This document shows, one piece after another, positions 1-6,859 of a DNA stretch of 10,869 bases; the first letter of the stretch is position 1; every line of letters begins with the position of its first letter. This DNA is from Sphaerochaeta sp. (GTDB lineage: Bacteria > Spirochaetota > Spirochaetia > Sphaerochaetales > Sphaerochaetaceae): contig JALOBD010000077.1 in NCBI GenBank assembly GCA_023228445.1, positions 1 to 10,869 of the forward strand. Direction: 5' to 3'. The notes below the pieces were generated by a model. It did no database searches. It had not been told where the DNA came from and saw nothing but the letters and a program-made list of their open reading frames with translations. Made by a program: the position numbers and the translations under genes.

Positions 1-389
1 ACCCTGAGTACCCCGGGCTGGAGGACTACGGCGATGCGTGCCTGACCACCGATACCGGCATTCCCTGCTACCTCTGCCTCGACTGGTTCACCCCCGATGG
101 GCTTGGCATCTGGGGGGATGGGCGCTTCTTCCTCATCGGAACGGAGGGGTACATCGAGCTGCGCAAGTACATCGATGTGGCAGCCAGTAGAGATGGGGAC
201 AATGTGATCGTGGTCAACGATGACGGGGAACAGCACTTCACGGTCACCGGCCAGGTTGGTTTCCCCTTCTTTGGCCGCGTGATCCGCGACTGCCTCGACC
301 GAAGCGAAACGGCGATGGGCCAGGAGCACACCTTCCGCGCAATTGAGATCGCCATCGAGGCACAGACCAACGCAGTGAGGATCGGCTGA
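1..389 (+). CDS. Gfo/Idh/MocA family oxidoreductase, C-terminal part (5' end outside window)
   Basis: The reading frame is open from base 3 to the TGA at 387-389 and gives about 128 C-terminal residues. The segment DWFTPDGLGIWGD, then FLIGTEGYIELRKY, is typical of the C-terminal alpha/beta domain of Gfo/Idh/MocA NAD(P)-dependent sugar or polyol dehydrogenases. The DWxTPxGLxxWGD and GTxGYIExRKY patterns line the substrate side of the beta-sheet in this family. The N-terminal Rossmann domain lies upstream of the window, so cofactor and substrate cannot be judged. The stop is one base before the GTG of the next Gfo/Idh gene, so the two are almost certainly co-transcribed and may act in one sugar or uronate oxidation pathway (inference). 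The G+C-rich third codon positions match the neighbouring gene. Confidence 0.85.
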   Translation, partial: PEYPGLEDYGDACLTTDTGIPCYLCLDWFTPDGLGIWGDGRFFLIGTEGYIELRKYIDVAASRDGDNVIVVNDDGEQHFTVTGQVGFPFFGRVIRDCLDRSETAMGQEHTFRAIEIAIEAQTNAVRIG

Positions 390-390
390 C

Positions 391-1464
391 GTGCGCTACG
401 CCCTCATCGGCTGCGGCCGTATTGCGCCGCAGCACCTCCCATTTGCCCTCGAGAGTGGCTTTGAGGTGGTCGCCCTCTGTGATACGCAGAGCAGCGCCAT
501 CGATAGCCTGCTCGCAGCCACCGGCTTGTGCGACCTTTCTGTCCAGCGCTTCACCGACTATACGAAGATGTTGGAGAGCTGCGCGTTGGATGTGGTGGCC
601 ATCGCCACCGACAGTGGCAGTCACAGCGAGATCGCGCTCAACTGCCTCAAGCACGGCATCTCGGTTCTCGTCGAGAAGCCGATGGCGCTGAGCATCGAGG
701 ATGCTGAGGAGATGATCGCCGTGGCGCAGGAGCAGGGGGTGCTGTTGGGTGTCTGTCAGCAGAACCGGCTCAACGACTCGACCCTCCTGGTCAAGGATGC
801 GCTCTCTCGCGGTGCATTCGGCACCCTCAGCCACGTCTCGGTGCAGGTGCGTTGGTGGCGCGACAACTCCTACTATGAGCAGGCACCGTGGCGAGGGACG
901 TGGGAGAAGGATGGGGGAGCGTTGATGAACCAATGCATCCATGGCCTCGATCTCATGCGTCTCTTCGGAGGCGAGGAGATCAGACAGGTCAGCGGCTACA
1001 TCGCCAATCGCAATCATCCCTCCCTGGAGGTAGAGGATGTGGGGGTGGGCTTTGTCCGCTTTGCCAACGGGGTGATCGGAACCTTCGAGGGGACCACCAA
1101 CCTCTATGAAAAGAACCTCGAGGAGCGCATCACCGTGATCGGTGAGAAGGGGACGGTGGTGCTCTCCGGTGAGTCGGCCCAAGATGTAGAGGTCTGGCAC
1201 TTCGCAGATCCCGAGGTGATGGCGCTCCTCAAGCACTTCGACCCACCGCCGACGGATTCGGTGTACGGCAACAGCCATAGGAGGGTCTACCACCTCTTCA
1301 AGGAGGCACTGGAGGGCACACGTCCCCTAGCGCTCGATGGCCGGTGTGGAAAGCGGGCGCTGGAGCTGGTCCTCGCCATCTACCAGAGCCATCGAGAGGG
1401 CAGAACAGTAACCCTTCCCCTCACCTCCTTCTCTACCAAGGAAATGAGTCTCTCGCCACTATAA
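391..1464 (+). CDS. Gfo/Idh/MocA family NAD(P)-dependent oxidoreductase, complete
   Basis: The protein has 357 residues, a usual length for the family. The Rossmann dinucleotide motif GCGRIA is at residues 7-12 and the acidic strand end VALCD at about 27-31. The catalytic-lysine motif EKP is at about 95-97. The motif GGALMNQCIHGLDL at about 175-188 supplies the conserved His and Asp of the active site. The stretch WWRDNSYYEQAPWRGTW before it resembles the branch that includes UDP-N-acetyl-2-amino-2-deoxyglucuronate 3-dehydrogenases (WlbA-like), so a sugar-nucleotide or uronate-like substrate is possible but not established. The start is GTG at 391, with GTGAGG about 10 bases upstream, directly after the stop of the preceding family member. 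The last 32 bases overlap the 3' end of the convergent acyltransferase gene. Family assignment is sure; the substrate is not. Confidence 0.92.
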   Translation: MRYALIGCGRIAPQHLPFALESGFEVVALCDTQSSAIDSLLAATGLCDLSVQRFTDYTKMLESCALDVVAIATDSGSHSEIALNCLKHGISVLVEKPMALSIEDAEEMIAVAQEQGVLLGVCQQNRLNDSTLLVKDALSRGAFGTLSHVSVQVRWWRDNSYYEQAPWRGTWEKDGGALMNQCIHGLDLMRLFGGEEIRQVSGYIANRNHPSLEVEDVGVGFVRFANGVIGTFEGTTNLYEKNLEERITVIGEKGTVVLSGESAQDVEVWHFADPEVMALLKHFDPPPTDSVYGNSHRRVYHLFKEALEGTRPLALDGRCGKRALELVLAIYQSHREGRTVTLPLTSFSTKEMSLSPL

Positions 1465-2488
1465 ATCCACCCATGGTACGAAACACAACCCCTGCGGCCA
1501 GCGCCTGTTGCACGCGGCGCTGCAGCCGTGTCTTGCCTGCACATGAACGCACCTCATCTTCGCCCAGCCCAAAGCCAAAGACCCGCTCATAGAGTTGTGG
1601 CACACTGAAGGTGACAGGGAACTTGGAGAAGCGCTCCATGAAGCGCACGATATTGCTCTCACCCTCCAAGACAGCGCCGAGGGCGGGATCGAGGAGCCAG
1701 GAGGTGCACACAAAGATCCTGTGCTGGAGGTAGTGCTCCAGTGCAGCATTGAAAGCTGTATCGACAGCTTCAGCGGTGAAGGCAACGCCTTTGGGGATGT
1801 GGACGTTGAGGATTTCGCTCTCCCGGTTGCAGAGTAGCTTCAGGTCATCGAGACGGTAGGAGCTCACCACAGGGGAAATGCGACCACGAGTAGCATCTAC
1901 TGCGTGGGCGCAGAGCATCGCGCCATCCTCCTCCAACGCGGTGACAAAGGCAGGGCTCTGCTCCTCGAGGTACCCCGCTGCATCACAGCGTAGCCCTGGC
2001 TCGGCCACCACCAGTAGCGAGGCAGAGCCAGGAGATCGGTAGATCCGATACGGATAGTCAAAACGCTTGGGCTCGAACTGGAGACTTCCGAGCTGGAGAA
2101 TCCGGCAACTGAGGTGGCGGGCGATCCAAAAGACCTGGGAGAAGCCAAACTCACCGTCAAATCGAGCGGCGTGCTCATCGACCCAGCGGCGCACATCTGC
2201 GAGGGTGGCATCGCGGACATCGTCGGCGATGCCACACCGTCGGTAGAGCGCGAACACTGCATCAAGGCTTTCGGTGATCAAGAGCAGCGGGTAGGCCGCC
2301 CCATGGGCTGCCATCCCCGATTCAAGCACCCGGGCGACGGTCTTGGTCTGTTGTCCTTCAATGGCACTCTCAAGCTCCCTGAGCCGGTTGCGGTGACCGT
2401 GGTCATCAACAAAATGCAGGGCAAAGGCATCAATTTCTACACGCTCTCTGTGGGTAAGCCCCAGTGAATGTACAGCATCATTGGACAT
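1433..2488 (-). CDS. Two-domain acyltransferase (NAT_N plus GNAT-like C-terminal domain)
   Basis: From ATG 2488 the protein has 351 residues. Landmarks of the acyltransferase-domain family (Pfam NAT_N and GNAT_C types) are visible: WIARHL at about 121-126, ILQLGSLQFE at about 130-139, LNVHIPKG at about 227-234, CTSWLLDP at about 261-268 and SNIVRF at about 278-283. Members are predicted acyl-CoA transferases of unknown substrate, often found near carbohydrate genes. The frame is also open upstream to a GTG at 2545, but that codon lies inside the terminator hairpin of the preceding gene and the extra 19 residues look unconserved, so ATG 2488 is preferred. No good Shine-Dalgarno sequence precedes either start. 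A TTGACA at 2523-2518 could be a -35 element, but no matching -10 is evident. Expression may rely on readthrough from the TRAP operon (inference). The substrate is unknown. Confidence 0.82.
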   Translation of the reverse strand: MSNDAVHSLGLTHRERVEIDAFALHFVDDHGHRNRLRELESAIEGQQTKTVARVLESGMAAHGAAYPLLLITESLDAVFALYRRCGIADDVRDATLADVRRWVDEHAARFDGEFGFSQVFWIARHLSCRILQLGSLQFEPKRFDYPYRIYRSPGSASLLVVAEPGLRCDAAGYLEEQSPAFVTALEEDGAMLCAHAVDATRGRISPVVSSYRLDDLKLLCNRESEILNVHIPKGVAFTAEAVDTAFNAALEHYLQHRIFVCTSWLLDPALGAVLEGESNIVRFMERFSKFPVTFSVPQLYERVFGFGLGEDEVRSCAGKTRLQRRVQQALAAGVVFRTMGGFIVARDSFPW

Positions 2489-2533
2489 GAGCTTAGCGTG
2501 GCGGGTAGAGCAGCGGCTGTCAAGAACAAAAAA

Positions 2534-2553
2534 GGACCGGCACACGCCGGTCC
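2534..2553 (-). terminator. Rho-independent terminator of the TRAP operon
   Basis: The minus strand reads GGACCGG, a 6-base loop, then CCGGTCC, followed at once by TTTTTTG. This is a perfect 7-bp G+C-rich stem with a U tract. It lies 19 bases past the stop of the TAXI binding-protein gene and 45 bases before the preferred start of the acyltransferase gene, so it separates the two. Confidence 0.9.
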
Positions 2554-2572
2554 CATCGAGGCAGGAGCTGGC

Positions 2573-3544
2573 CTACAGCAGGCCGATCTCCTTGTAGTAG
2601 CGAGCCGCACCATCGTGGATGGGAAGGCCTGCCAGATCCTTGGTGGTCTCGACTTTGACGACGTTGGCCAAGGGGGCCTGGGTCTTCTTCAGCTCGTCGA
2701 AGTTCTCCCAGAAGGTCTTGGTCAGCTGGTAGATCACCTCATCGTCGACGCGGGCGTCGGTGAAGATCGTGATCTTGATAGCGCTCGTCTGCACATCCGT
2801 ATCCTGGCCCGGGTAGGTCCCTGCCGGAATGGTATAGGCGCCATACCACGGGAAGTCGCGCTGCAGCGCATTGATGAGGCTGTCGTCGATTTCAAGCAGC
2901 TTGCCACCGGCGGTGGAGAGCATCTCGGTGACGGCGGCGTTGGGGATGCCGGCCATGATCCAGGCACCGTCAAGCTGCTTGTTGCGCATCAAGTCAATCG
3001 CTTCGGTGAAGCCGACGTACTGCACGCGCAACCCCTCGGGGTAGGGAAGGCCGGCGGTGTTGAGGTGGATGTCCGTCTCAACCTCGGTGGTAGAACCGGG
3101 GGCTCCGCTGGCAAAGCGCTTTCCGGCCAAGTCAGTGAGGCTGTTGATACCACTTGCCTTGGTGACGACGACCTGGTTGGGGTTGGGGTAGAGCCCGATC
3201 ATGACCCGGAGGTTCGGGTTGGCCCGACCCTCGAAGGAGCCGATACCGTTGAAGGACTCGTACATGATCGAGGTGACGGCCACCCCCATCTGCGCCTCAC
3301 CATCGGCGACGAGGTTGAGGTTCTCGATTCCCCCGGCACTCGCCTGTGCGCTGGTGCGTACGTTGGGAACCGTGTTGTTCCACAGGTTTGCGATGGCCGA
3401 TCCCAATGGGTAAATCGCCCCGGTGGTCGCCGCGGTGGGGAAGTTGATGACGGTCCGCTTCGGACCGGCCTCTTGCGCACCTGCTGCAAAGAGGGTGGCG
3501 CCTGTCATCAAGAGGACTAATAGTACTACGGTTAGTTTTTTCAT
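2573..3544 (-). CDS. TAXI-family TRAP transporter periplasmic solute-binding protein
   Basis: The protein has 323 residues. A classic Sec signal peptide (MKKLTVVLLVLLMTGATLFA) ends near AAGAQEA, a cleavage-site style frequent in spirochaete binding proteins. The mature N-terminus has the TAXI pattern: INFPTAATTGAIYPLGSAIANLW at about residues 33-55. The later segments VGFTEAIDLMRNKQLDGAWIMAGIPN and DDEVIYQLTKTFWEN are also typical. It should bind the substrate in the periplasm and deliver it to the fused permease encoded just upstream; uptake would be ion-driven rather than ATP-driven. TAXI substrates are poorly defined (glutamate or 2-oxoglutarate in a few cases), so none is assigned. The start ATG overlaps the permease stop (ATGA). 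AAGGAG lies 9 bases upstream, inside the permease gene, which points to translational coupling. A strong terminator follows. Confidence 0.95.
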   Translation of the reverse strand: MKKLTVVLLVLLMTGATLFAAGAQEAGPKRTVINFPTAATTGAIYPLGSAIANLWNNTVPNVRTSAQASAGGIENLNLVADGEAQMGVAVTSIMYESFNGIGSFEGRANPNLRVMIGLYPNPNQVVVTKASGINSLTDLAGKRFASGAPGSTTEVETDIHLNTAGLPYPEGLRVQYVGFTEAIDLMRNKQLDGAWIMAGIPNAAVTEMLSTAGGKLLEIDDSLINALQRDFPWYGAYTIPAGTYPGQDTDVQTSAIKITIFTDARVDDEVIYQLTKTFWENFDELKKTQAPLANVVKVETTKDLAGLPIHDGAARYYKEIGLL

Positions 3545-5526
3545 GATTCTTGACTCCTTATCCTTGTATGATATGAAAAACGTTGTATCAGTTGTCCGAT
3601 TACTACGACGAGACAGAGGGCGAGACCCAAGAGGTCGGTGAACAGTTTTGGCTCGATGAAGAGCAGGCCGGCACCGACTAACAGGATGCGTCCTATAACC
3701 TTGAGGCGGTCGAAGAGGTACCCCTCAAGGCCCGCAGCGAGCACCACCACGCCGATTGACGAGGTCACGGCAGCACGCAGGATGAGCAGCAGCGAGGCGC
3801 CTTCGACGGTGCCCAAGAGGAGAATCGGGTTACCGAGGAAGAAGAAGGGGAGGATGAAACCAGTGAGGCCGAGTTTGACAGCGATGAGGCTGGTCTTGGT
3901 CTGGTCGCTGTCAGCAATACCGCTTGCCACATAGCTGGACATCGCCACCGGCGGGGTGATGTTGGAGAGGCAGGCGTAGATCAGGCAGAACATGTGGGCT
4001 GCCATTGGAATCGCCCCGCCTTGCATGAGCACCGGCACGCTGACGGTGGAGACGATGACGTAGGCAGCGACGCCAGGCACGCCCATACCCAAAACGGTGC
4101 TCATCAGCATGACCATCAAGCCGCCGAGGTAGAGCTGGCCGGCACCTACGATGCGCAGTACCACATAGCCAAAGGAGAGGCCGAGGCCGGTGAGGGAGAC
4201 AGTGCCGATGATCACACCGATGATGGCGCAGCTCATCCCCACTGTAATGGCTGAGCGAGCCCCCTCGACGGTGGCTTGGACGATGATGCGCCAAGTCATG
4301 CGCGTCTCCCTTCGAAGCCAGGAGGCTGCGATGGTGGCGAAGATCGAGACGACTGCGCTGTAGAGCGGGGTGAAGCCGAGGGCCAAGAGGCCCAAGAGCA
4401 CCACCAAGGGGATGAGCAGGTGGCCCTGCTTCTTCAACACGAGCAGCGCATCGGGGATGTTCTCCTTGGAGAGGCCGGAGAGGCCGAGCTTCTTGGCTTC
4501 GAAGTGGACGGCGAACATCAGTGAGAGGTAGTAGAGGAAGGCGGGCAGCGCTGCGGCGACGAGGACCTTGGTGTAGCTGACACCGAGGAACTCTGCCATG
4601 ACGAAGCCGACGGCCCCCATGATGGGCGGAGTGAACTGCCCACCGGTGGAGGCAACCGCCTCAACGGCTGCGGCGAACTCCTTCTTGTAGCCCGTCTTCT
4701 TCATCATCGGGATGGTGATGGTCCCCGTTGTCGCCACGTTGGCGATCGCCGAGCCGTTGATCATCCCCAACAGAGCGCTGGCGATGACGGCGACCTTGGC
4801 CGGTCCCCCCGCCGTCTGTCCTACCAGCGTCAATGAGATGTCGTTGATGAACTGGCTGAAGCCACTGTACTTGAGATAGGCGCCAAAGAGGACGAAGAGG
4901 AAGATGTAGGTGGCGCTCACGCCGATGCCGACGCCAAAGATCCCCTGGCTGCCCCAAATCATGATGGTGAGCACCCGTTTGAGGGAGAAGCCGACGTGGC
5001 CGAGGGTGCCGGGAATGAACTGGCCGAGGAAGTTGTAGAGCAGGAATACAAGGCCCAGGATGGCGAGGCTTCGACACGCTCTTCGAGACGCCTCGAAGAT
5101 CAGGAGCATCGTGATGCCGGCGATCCACAGATCCGCTTTGTTGAGGTAGCCACCGCGCTTTGCCACTGCCACATAGTAGGTCAGCAGGTAGAAGAAGGCG
5201 ACGGCGGTCAGGGCGAGCAGGACGATATCAAAGATCGGGGGGATGGTGCGAGAGCGCCTCTCGCTCTTGTATGCCGGAAAGAGCAGGAAGGTGAAGACCA
5301 AGAGGAAGAGCAGGTGCCACGTACGCATGGACATGGCATCGACGACGCCGATGGTGTTGGCCCAGATCTGGTAGGCTGACCAGATGATGAAGAGGACGGT
5401 GATGACCTGTCCCAGGATTCCGCGGTAGCTGCGAAGCTTCCCATCGGCCTCCTTCTCCTCCAACATCTGCTGTGCAATGATTGCTTCTTTGCTGAGAGCC
5501 TCTTCTTTCAGGTCACTATCACTCAT
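3541..5526 (-). CDS. TRAP transporter permease, 4TM/12TM fusion (DctQM-type)
   Basis: From ATG 5526 the protein has 661 residues, the usual size for fused TRAP permeases. A charged N-terminus of about 35 residues is followed by many hydrophobic helices. Signature stretches of the large subunit are GMINGSAIANVATTGTITIP at about 255-273 and ASTGGQFTPPIMGAVGFVMAE at about 292-312, which form the ion and substrate path. The first four helices correspond to the small DctQ-like subunit. The protein acts in the inner membrane with the TAXI binding protein encoded downstream, whose start overlaps its stop (ATGA). A GTG at 5532 is in frame two codons earlier, but it falls inside the Shine-Dalgarno GGGAG, so ATG 5526 is chosen. 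A promoter lies about 25 bases upstream. The substrate is unknown. Confidence 0.95.
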   Translation of the reverse strand: MSDSDLKEEALSKEAIIAQQMLEEKEADGKLRSYRGILGQVITVLFIIWSAYQIWANTIGVVDAMSMRTWHLLFLLVFTFLLFPAYKSERRSRTIPPIFDIVLLALTAVAFFYLLTYYVAVAKRGGYLNKADLWIAGITMLLIFEASRRACRSLAILGLVFLLYNFLGQFIPGTLGHVGFSLKRVLTIMIWGSQGIFGVGIGVSATYIFLFVLFGAYLKYSGFSQFINDISLTLVGQTAGGPAKVAVIASALLGMINGSAIANVATTGTITIPMMKKTGYKKEFAAAVEAVASTGGQFTPPIMGAVGFVMAEFLGVSYTKVLVAAALPAFLYYLSLMFAVHFEAKKLGLSGLSKENIPDALLVLKKQGHLLIPLVVLLGLLALGFTPLYSAVVSIFATIAASWLRRETRMTWRIIVQATVEGARSAITVGMSCAIIGVIIGTVSLTGLGLSFGYVVLRIVGAGQLYLGGLMVMLMSTVLGMGVPGVAAYVIVSTVSVPVLMQGGAIPMAAHMFCLIYACLSNITPPVAMSSYVASGIADSDQTKTSLIAVKLGLTGFILPFFFLGNPILLLGTVEGASLLLILRAAVTSSIGVVVLAAGLEGYLFDRLKVIGRILLVGAGLLFIEPKLFTDLLGLALCLVVVIGQLIQRFSYHTRIRSQES

Positions 5527-5531
5527 ATCCA

Positions 5532-5536
5532 CTCCC
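5532..5536 (-). promoter_or_regulatory. Shine-Dalgarno site that decides the permease start
   Basis: GGGAG on the minus strand sits 5 bases before ATG 5526 and overlaps the alternative GTG at 5532. This favours the ATG as the start of the TRAP permease. Confidence 0.6.
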
Positions 5537-5550
5537 GCTGTGTGCCATCC

Positions 5551-5579
5551 AATCTAGACGTTGTTGTACCTTTTGTCAA
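5551..5579 (-). promoter_or_regulatory. Sigma-70-type promoter of the TRAP operon
   Basis: The minus strand has TTGACA (5579-5574, perfect -35), a 17-bp spacer and TAGATT (5556-5551, 4 of 6 to consensus). The expected transcription start is near 5544, giving a short leader before ATG 5526. Two direct copies of GTGCATAA lie immediately upstream. Confidence 0.7.
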
Positions 5580-5583
5580 TTTG

Positions 5584-5611
5584 TTATGCACAGAACTGTA
5601 TTTTTATGCAC
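5584..5611 (-). repeat. Two GTGCATAA direct repeats, 20-bp period, upstream of the TRAP promoter
   Basis: GTGCATAA occurs at 5591-5584 and 5611-5604 (minus strand). The copies are spaced 20 bp, about two helical turns, and the nearer one is 4 bases from the -35. The position suits a transcriptional activator binding site, but no regulator is identified. Confidence 0.45.
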
Positions 5612-5702
5612 TCAATGACAGAATAATCGCTCTGCACGCAGTTTGAAGCAAAGAAGCTGTCTCGGCCCCTATTGAGGTAGTTCTCCATGAGAACGCAACG
5701 TA

Positions 5703-5738
5703 TTGGCTTTGTATAGATGGGTGTATACATAGAGGAGG
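5703..5738 (+). promoter_or_regulatory. Possible promoter/operator and strong RBS of the mazEF remnant
   Basis: TTGGCT (5703-5708) is followed, 15 bp later, by TATACA (5724-5729). This -10-like element lies in the palindrome TGTATACA (5722-5729), and a second TGTATA sits 12 bp upstream at 5710-5715. Short palindromes around the -10 are typical of mazEF autoregulation, so this may be a relic operator. GAGGAGG (5732-5738) is an excellent Shine-Dalgarno 8 bases before ATG 5747. Promoter spacing is short, so confidence is low for the promoter and good for the ribosome binding site. Confidence 0.35.
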
Positions 5739-5746
5739 TTGGAACC

Positions 5747-5830
5747 ATGATCTTCACGTATGCAATCACTGTGGACAATCTTCACCAGGTTGATTTCTTT
5801 TGCGATGAGGTGGGAGACGAAGCATGGTGA
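5747..5830 (+). pseudogene. mazE: MazE antitoxin remnant: C-terminal toxin-binding tail only
   Basis: A 27-codon frame runs from ATG 5747 to the TGA at 5828-5830 and overlaps the mazF ATG in ATGGTGA. Its product, starting MIFTYAITVDNLHQVDF and ending VGDEAW, aligns well with the MazE tail (E. coli: FTLAELVNDITPENLH...ID...EVW), with the FTxA, ITxxNLH, VD and final xEAW positions kept and about 6 residues missing after FTYA. The N-terminal AbrB-type DNA-binding domain is absent: 5580-5746 shows no recognisable remnant in any frame. The frame could extend to ATG 5717, adding 10 unconserved residues. The tail of MazE is the part that wraps around and inhibits MazF, and an excellent ribosome binding site precedes this ATG, so a mini-antitoxin cannot be ruled out. 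Decay after deletion is the simpler reading. Confidence 0.65.
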
Positions 5831-6168
5831 GCGATCGATATGTTCCTGAAGAAGGGGATATTGTCCATTTGAGTGTTTCAGGGTACCACGGAAAAGAACC
5901 GGGTTGAGTCCGCCCTGCCCTCGTGTTGACTGCCCGATCATACAACCAGTATGGGCTTGCCCTGATGTGCCCGATCAAATTCAAAGAGAAAGGGTACCGA
6001 TTCGAAGTACCGAATCGTTCATTTGCCAACGCAGCGGTCGGTGTCGTCCTTGTCGATCAGGTGAAAAGCCTAGATTGGAAACAGCAAAATGCAGAGCTGA
6101 AGGAGCGGGCGAATCCCGTGGTGGTGGAGCGGGTCGAGGATAAGATTCTTCTGCTGTTGGGCACGTGA
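5824..6168 (+). pseudogene. mazF: MazF-type endoribonuclease toxin, disrupted by an in-frame stop
   Basis: Read through one stop, the frame has 114 codons before the terminal TGA (E. coli MazF: 111 residues). The N-terminus VSDRYVPEEGDIVHL matches MazF VSRYVPDMGDLIWV. After codon 27 there is a TGA at 5905-5907, then the same frame continues as VRPALVLTARSYNQYGLALMCP, EKGYRFEV, LVDQVKSLDW and a normal C-terminus. The stop falls where E. coli has Gly27 of GHRP, so one base change (GGA to TGA) explains it. The catalytic Arg (R29) is kept. The position of catalytic Thr52 is Lys, in CPIKFKEKGY against CVPCTTQSKGY, which suggests loss of mRNA cleavage even before or apart from the nonsense change. 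TGA is a normal stop in this genome (for example in the TRAP permease). A fragment starting at GTG 5923 would lack the first beta strands and the Arg. A sequencing error at one base is possible. Confidence 0.85.
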
Positions 6169-6232
6169 TCTTCGACTCCTGGATATGCCCACTGCCTAAA
6201 GATCGCCTGCCACAAAGCTGTTGGAGATCTGT

Positions 6233-6859
6233 TCAGTACGAGAAGGCGACGCCAACATAGGGGGCGAGTGTGAATATACTGGAATTGACGTCCCCGGAGA
6301 TGGTCGTTCCTCCAACCCTTGTTCTGACCGCGCCTCCCAATGGATAGCTGATGGAGATCCCGGCATTGAGGAAGATATGCAACTGAATGGCGTAATTGAC
6401 TTCGCCATATGCAGTGATGGAGAACAGGTTGTAGGTGGACTGTATCCCACCTTCAGTCTGCGATTGGATTAAGTAATCCAGTCCACCACCGATTTCAATG
6501 CGCATGTTGAATGATGGACGAATCTGATAGGCTCCGCCTACACCCAATTCCCATATCAATGGATCGTCCATCGGATCGTGCGAGACGCCATCAAGCGATG
6601 CCAAGAGGGTTTTCGATACCGCCACCTTGTACGAGAGACCGGTATCACTGGACGGAGAAAAGATCGAGGTCCCCTGTACCTTGAGCCCGATGGCTTGGGA
6701 TTTCCCTTGACCTTCGGCAGTCACCCCCAAGAGTGTGACCGATTCCTTTCCTGTCGATAGCGCATAAAACCCCGTAACGGATACCTTATTCATTCCTCCT
6801 GATAGAGGAAGCACTGCGAACATCACGATAAGACAAATCAACCCAATTCTTTTCGTCAT
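6233..6859 (-). CDS. Exported small beta-barrel-like (probable outer membrane) protein
   Basis: The protein has 208 residues. A signal peptide (MTKRIGLICLIVMFAVLPLSG) is followed by alternating polar and hydrophobic strands, many Gly residues, and the repeated pattern of a small barrel: SYKVAVSKTLLASL, WELGVGGAYQIRP, MRIEIGGGLDYLIQ, LFSITAYGEVNYAI, IFLNAGISISYPLG and FTLAPYVGVAFSY. The C-terminal aromatic residue of the last strand (VAFSY) is the usual outer-membrane insertion signal. The start at ATG 6859 has GGGAG 8 bases upstream. No family is recognised by name. It may be a porin-like or OmpA/OmpW-like barrel, or a spirochaete surface protein. It converges with the mazF remnant and lies 309 bases downstream of a lipoprotein gene on the same strand. 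Confidence 0.65.
   Translation of the reverse strand: MTKRIGLICLIVMFAVLPLSGGMNKVSVTGFYALSTGKESVTLLGVTAEGQGKSQAIGLKVQGTSIFSPSSDTGLSYKVAVSKTLLASLDGVSHDPMDDPLIWELGVGGAYQIRPSFNMRIEIGGGLDYLIQSQTEGGIQSTYNLFSITAYGEVNYAIQLHIFLNAGISISYPLGGAVRTRVGGTTISGDVNSSIFTLAPYVGVAFSY

Noticed and set aside
244..1293. A 349-codon open frame on the minus strand, opposite the Gfo/Idh gene
   Set aside because: It is antisense to a clear oxidoreductase in G+C-rich DNA. Its product is rich in His, Arg and Leu with no family motif, as expected of a shadow frame.
2468..3520. A 350-codon plus-strand frame across the TAXI binding-protein gene
   Set aside because: It is the antisense of a well-recognised binding protein with a good ribosome binding site and signal peptide. 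The Gly- and Val-rich product shows no domain.
5065..5100. Inverted segments around GAGGC...GCCTC and CTTCGA/TCGAAG within the TRAP permease, resembling an interspersed palindromic repeat
   Set aside because: They fall in a conserved permease segment (IFEASRRACRSL) and are explained by its codons; no second copy is seen in the window.
5905..5907. In-frame TGA in mazF as a selenocysteine or Trp recoding site
   Set aside because: The position aligns with a conserved Gly, not Cys or Trp, and TGA ends other genes here normally; a selenocysteine element was not evident.
5584..6029. Several minus-strand frames of 64-90 codons opposite the mazEF remnant
   Set aside because: The MazE and MazF similarity on the plus strand explains this DNA; the minus frames show no motifs.
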